A stretch of 64,000 nt of DNA from Emiliania huxleyi CCMP1516. Lineage: Eukaryota > Haptophyta > Isochrysidales > Noelaerhabdaceae. The notes under the pieces were generated by a model. That model made no database searches, was not told where the DNA came from, and saw only the letters and a list, made by a program, of their open reading frames with translations. A program made the position numbers and the translations under genes. The stretch is from contig NW_005195301.1 of NCBI RefSeq assembly GCF_000372725.1, positions 590,486 through 654,485 of the forward strand, written 5' to 3'. Below, piece by piece: positions 61,654 through 64,000 of this stretch (the first letter of the stretch is position 1; each line of letters begins with the position of its first letter).

Positions 61654-62904
61654 ATGGCCGCCCACCGCATCGGCGCACGTCTCGCGGGCCTCTCGCCGGA
61701 GCAGCTGTGCGCCTTCATCGACGAACAGGCGCCTCTCTGGAGCGCCGCCGCCTTGCGCGTGGCGGAGGAGCACGCCGCACTCGTGGAGCAGCCCGAGTGG
61801 GTGCTCTCCGAGGTCCTCCTCTCGCCGGACCTCGCCCCGCACATCCTCGCCCAGCTGCCGACCAAGGCGCACGCCGTCAAGGGGACGTGCCGCGCGTGGC
61901 GCCGCGGCTGGAAGGAGACGCTGAAGAAGCGCGACAGGCCGCGCCTGGTCGTGTTCGGCGGCCACGGCAGCAACGACGAGCCTGTATCCTTCATCAGCTC
62001 GCTGGAGCGGTACGACCCCTCTACGAATGAGTGGGAGGGGGAGACTGTGGCGCCGATGCTGACGGCACGCGACTGTTGCGGCATGGCGGTGCTCGATGGC
62101 AAGCTCTACGCGGCGGGCGGCAGGGACGAGGGAGACGAATCTTGCAACCTGGTGGAGCGGTACGACTTGGCTACGAAAGGGTGGGAGGTTGTGGCGCCGA
62201 TGGCGGTGGCTCGGAATCAGCCTGGTGTGGCGGTGCTCGACGGCAAGCTATATGCTGTGGGCGGCATGGAGACTGGCGACGGCGGCGTCCCCAACCGCCT
62301 CAGCTCGGTGGAGCGGTACTGTCCCGCGACAAACGCGTGGGAAATGGTGGCGCCGATGGGTTCGGTGCGGCAGAGTCCCGCAATGGCGGTGCTCGACGGC
62401 AAGCTGTATGCTGTGGGTGGATACGGCATCGAGGAGGAGGAGGAGGAGGAGGAATGGGGAAACGACGGCCGCCCCCTCAACTCTGTGGAGCGATACGATC
62501 CCGAGATGAATGCGTGGGAAGCGGTCGCGCCGATGGGGTCGAGCCGAGACGAATGCGGCGTGGCGGTGCTCGAAGACCAGCTGTATGCTGTGGGCGGGGA
62601 AGGTTCGGAGCCCGACTCCGACGACGGCGACGGTGCCCTCAGGTCGGTGATTCGGTATGATCTCGCGACGAACACGTGGGAGACGGTGGCGCCGATGTCG
62701 ACAGAGAGGAAAGCGCTCGGCGTGACGGTGCTTGACGGCATGCTCTACGCTGTGGGCGGCGAAAACTACGAGGGAGTGGCGGACGACGACTACGAGGGTC
62801 CATTCATGAAGAGTGCAGAGCGTTTCAACCCGGCGACGAGCGCTTGGGAGGAGGTGGCGCCGATGGCGGCAGCGCGGGCCTTTGCTAGCGCGCTCTCGAT
62901 GTAG
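61654..62904 (+). CDS. F-box-like / kelch-repeat protein
   Basis: Intronless, 416 residues. The ATG at 61654 ('MAAHRIGARLAGLSPEQLC') follows a region with no protein-like sequence. Residues about 65-95 ('DLAPHILAQLPTKAHAVKGT', then 'CRAWRRGW') resemble a divergent F-box. From about residue 100, six kelch repeats each show 'VAPM', a 'LDGKLYAVGG' double-glycine strand and 'ERYDPATNAWE', predicting a six-bladed beta-propeller. A poly-Glu insert lies in the fourth blade. F-box/kelch proteins usually present substrates to SCF ubiquitin ligases; that role is inferred. The stop is TAG. Confidence 0.9.
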   Translation: MAAHRIGARLAGLSPEQLCAFIDEQAPLWSAAALRVAEEHAALVEQPEWVLSEVLLSPDLAPHILAQLPTKAHAVKGTCRAWRRGWKETLKKRDRPRLVVFGGHGSNDEPVSFISSLERYDPSTNEWEGETVAPMLTARDCCGMAVLDGKLYAAGGRDEGDESCNLVERYDLATKGWEVVAPMAVARNQPGVAVLDGKLYAVGGMETGDGGVPNRLSSVERYCPATNAWEMVAPMGSVRQSPAMAVLDGKLYAVGGYGIEEEEEEEEWGNDGRPLNSVERYDPEMNAWEAVAPMGSSRDECGVAVLEDQLYAVGGEGSEPDSDDGDGALRSVIRYDLATNTWETVAPMSTERKALGVTVLDGMLYAVGGENYEGVADDDYEGPFMKSAERFNPATSAWEEVAPMAAARAFASALSM

Positions 62905-63385
62905 AGGGCGAATAAGGGCAGCTCTCCGATGAGGAGCTGCTGTGCGCAAGGCGCCCCAGCTACCGCCCGTGCCCATGTTCTTCTGCACGTCAATTTTTGC
63001 CCTGCTGTGTGAGTGTGAGAGCAAGAGTTTGACTTGCACTTGTAAAGCCGCCTGCTCCGGAGCACTTGGAGTGCAGTCATTACGGCTCTAACCTCACATC
63101 CGGCCGGGGATAAATAAATAAATAAAACCGTCAAACTCTGAGACGAGATGGGATTTAGGGACGTGTGTCCCCGCCACCTGCACGATCTTGGTGTGAGGGA
63201 TCTTCAATCCGTGTCCCCTCACCCCTCGTCACAACCCGACACGGAAGAGCGGCAAGAGTTGGGGCGCTGCGGCTACGGCTGCGGCTACGAGAGGGGCCGG
63301 GGTCGCGGGAGAGCCGCTGCGCCGCGTGGACGCGCCTACACCGCTCTTGCTCCGCTCGCCACCTCTCGCAAAGTCCAAAGTCATA
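62905..63385. other. 3' flank with family A remnant
   Basis: 63048-63105 is an inverted 3' end of family A (GGAGCACTTGGAGTGCAGTC). The TAAATAAATAAATAAA run follows it, as an A-rich tail could. No gene. Confidence 0.55.
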
Positions 63386-63850
63386 CAGTGGGTTGCGGGC
63401 ATTAAGAAAGCGTCGCATTAAGAAACCACGCCGAGCGATTTCAAGATTTCTGCAAAAATCTAAGAAACCACGGCGCGCCGCAGGTGCGGCTCCGAGAAAA
63501 GGCCAGACACGAGTGTGAACGGGAGCTCCCAGCTCGTCAAATGAAAATTTCTCTTCGCCTGCGCGGCGCGCGCACTTGGCATTTTGCAAGTCTGCGGTGT
63601 TCTGAGTGAGCGGTGTGGATGGAGGCGTGTGCGTCTTGAGTCGGTGGCAGACTGGCTGGCGGCATCGGATCCGGGACCGCAGCTCACCTCTTCCGACTAT
63701 CCGGGGCCGGCTCTGACCTTTGACCTACCTTGATTGAGTGCCCCGGCCGAAGTTAAGAAACCACGGCGTGGGGTGGGTGAGGGGTGTGGAAAGGCTTAGA
63801 AACGGCGGCGTGCCGCGCAATCCTGTTTTCTTAATGCCCGCAACCCACTG
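63386..63850. mobile_element. Tc1/mariner-type MITE with 24-bp perfect inverted repeats
   Basis: The left end is CAGTGGGTTGCGGGCATTAA followed by GAAA; the right end is the exact reverse complement. TA dinucleotides flank both ends (63384-63385 and 63851-63852). The 465-bp interior has no transposase but carries several TTAAGAAACCACGGCG copies. Confidence 0.88.
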
Positions 63851-64000
63851 TAGCCATCACCTCCTCCGGCAAGTCCTTTTCGCCTATCTTGCCGTCCCTC
63901 GGCCCCCTCCAAGGGGGGGAGGGAATTGCGGGGTCCCCACGGGCGCCTCAGTTCGGCCCTCCCGAGCGAGGGGGGGAGGGGAGCAAGGGGGAGAGATATC
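63851..64000. other. Right-edge flank
   Basis: G-rich simple sequence; nothing recognised before the window ends. Confidence 0.4.

Overview
This is a eukaryotic nuclear window. It is very GC-rich and most genes carry spliceosomal introns, many with GC-AG boundaries and in phase 0. Intergenic DNA holds microsatellites and several dispersed repeat families. Together with the extensin-like SPP linkers, BspA/DUF285 repeats, Cys-rich GCC-TIR receptors and a PIF/Harbinger element, this points to a marine protist. A haptophyte of the Emiliania/Chrysochromulina kind is my best inference, but no rRNA or organelle marker confirms it. Exon models were built by eye from reading frame, splice sites and family knowledge; outer ends are often uncertain.

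Layout, positions 1-31600: a hypothetical exon (355-1584, +); an ELM2-SANT chromatin protein interrupted by a misassembled 100-N gap (3181-5798, +); a steroid 5-alpha-reductase (5896-7396, -); a small hypothetical protein (7862-8404, -); a repeat-rich stretch (8.4-11.9 kb); a secreted Cys-rich protein with a vWD-like C-terminus (11900-14433, -); a DUF4864/EF-hand/DUF4864 protein (14839-16332, -); a DUF389 membrane protein (16457-17958, -); a protein kinase joined to an EF-hand and two cyclic-nucleotide domains (19306-22853, +); a WW/DEAD-box/CCCH helicase (23935-26010, -); and tandem F-box/RCC1 genes, the second broken (28212-31539, -).

Layout, 32-41 kb: a multi-exon Ala/Leu-rich gene full of minisatellite introns (32-34 kb, -), a foldback element (35612-36447), and a complete autonomous PIF/Harbinger transposon (36859-41153) with terminal inverted repeats, a TAA target duplication, a DDE transposase and a convergent accessory gene.

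Layout, 42-64 kb: a membrane-anchored DUF285 repeat protein (41984-45671, +), a 917-N gap, and a large receptor-like gene with a beta-helix, GCC repeats, many membrane spans and TIR domain(s) (46782-52233, +). Then come a fidgetin-like AAA ATPase (52939-54600, -), a small basic protein (55537-55935, +), an unknown gene (56249-57444, -), cysteine dioxygenase (58125-59309, -), acyl-CoA thioesterase (60013-61328, -) diverging from an F-box/kelch gene (61654-62904, +), and a Tc1/mariner-type MITE (63386-63850).

The genes are housekeeping and signalling genes with no operon logic. The most notable themes are intron gain visible in the sequence (direct repeats or inverted repeats at intron edges, GC donors) and the receptor-like genes on either side of the large gap.
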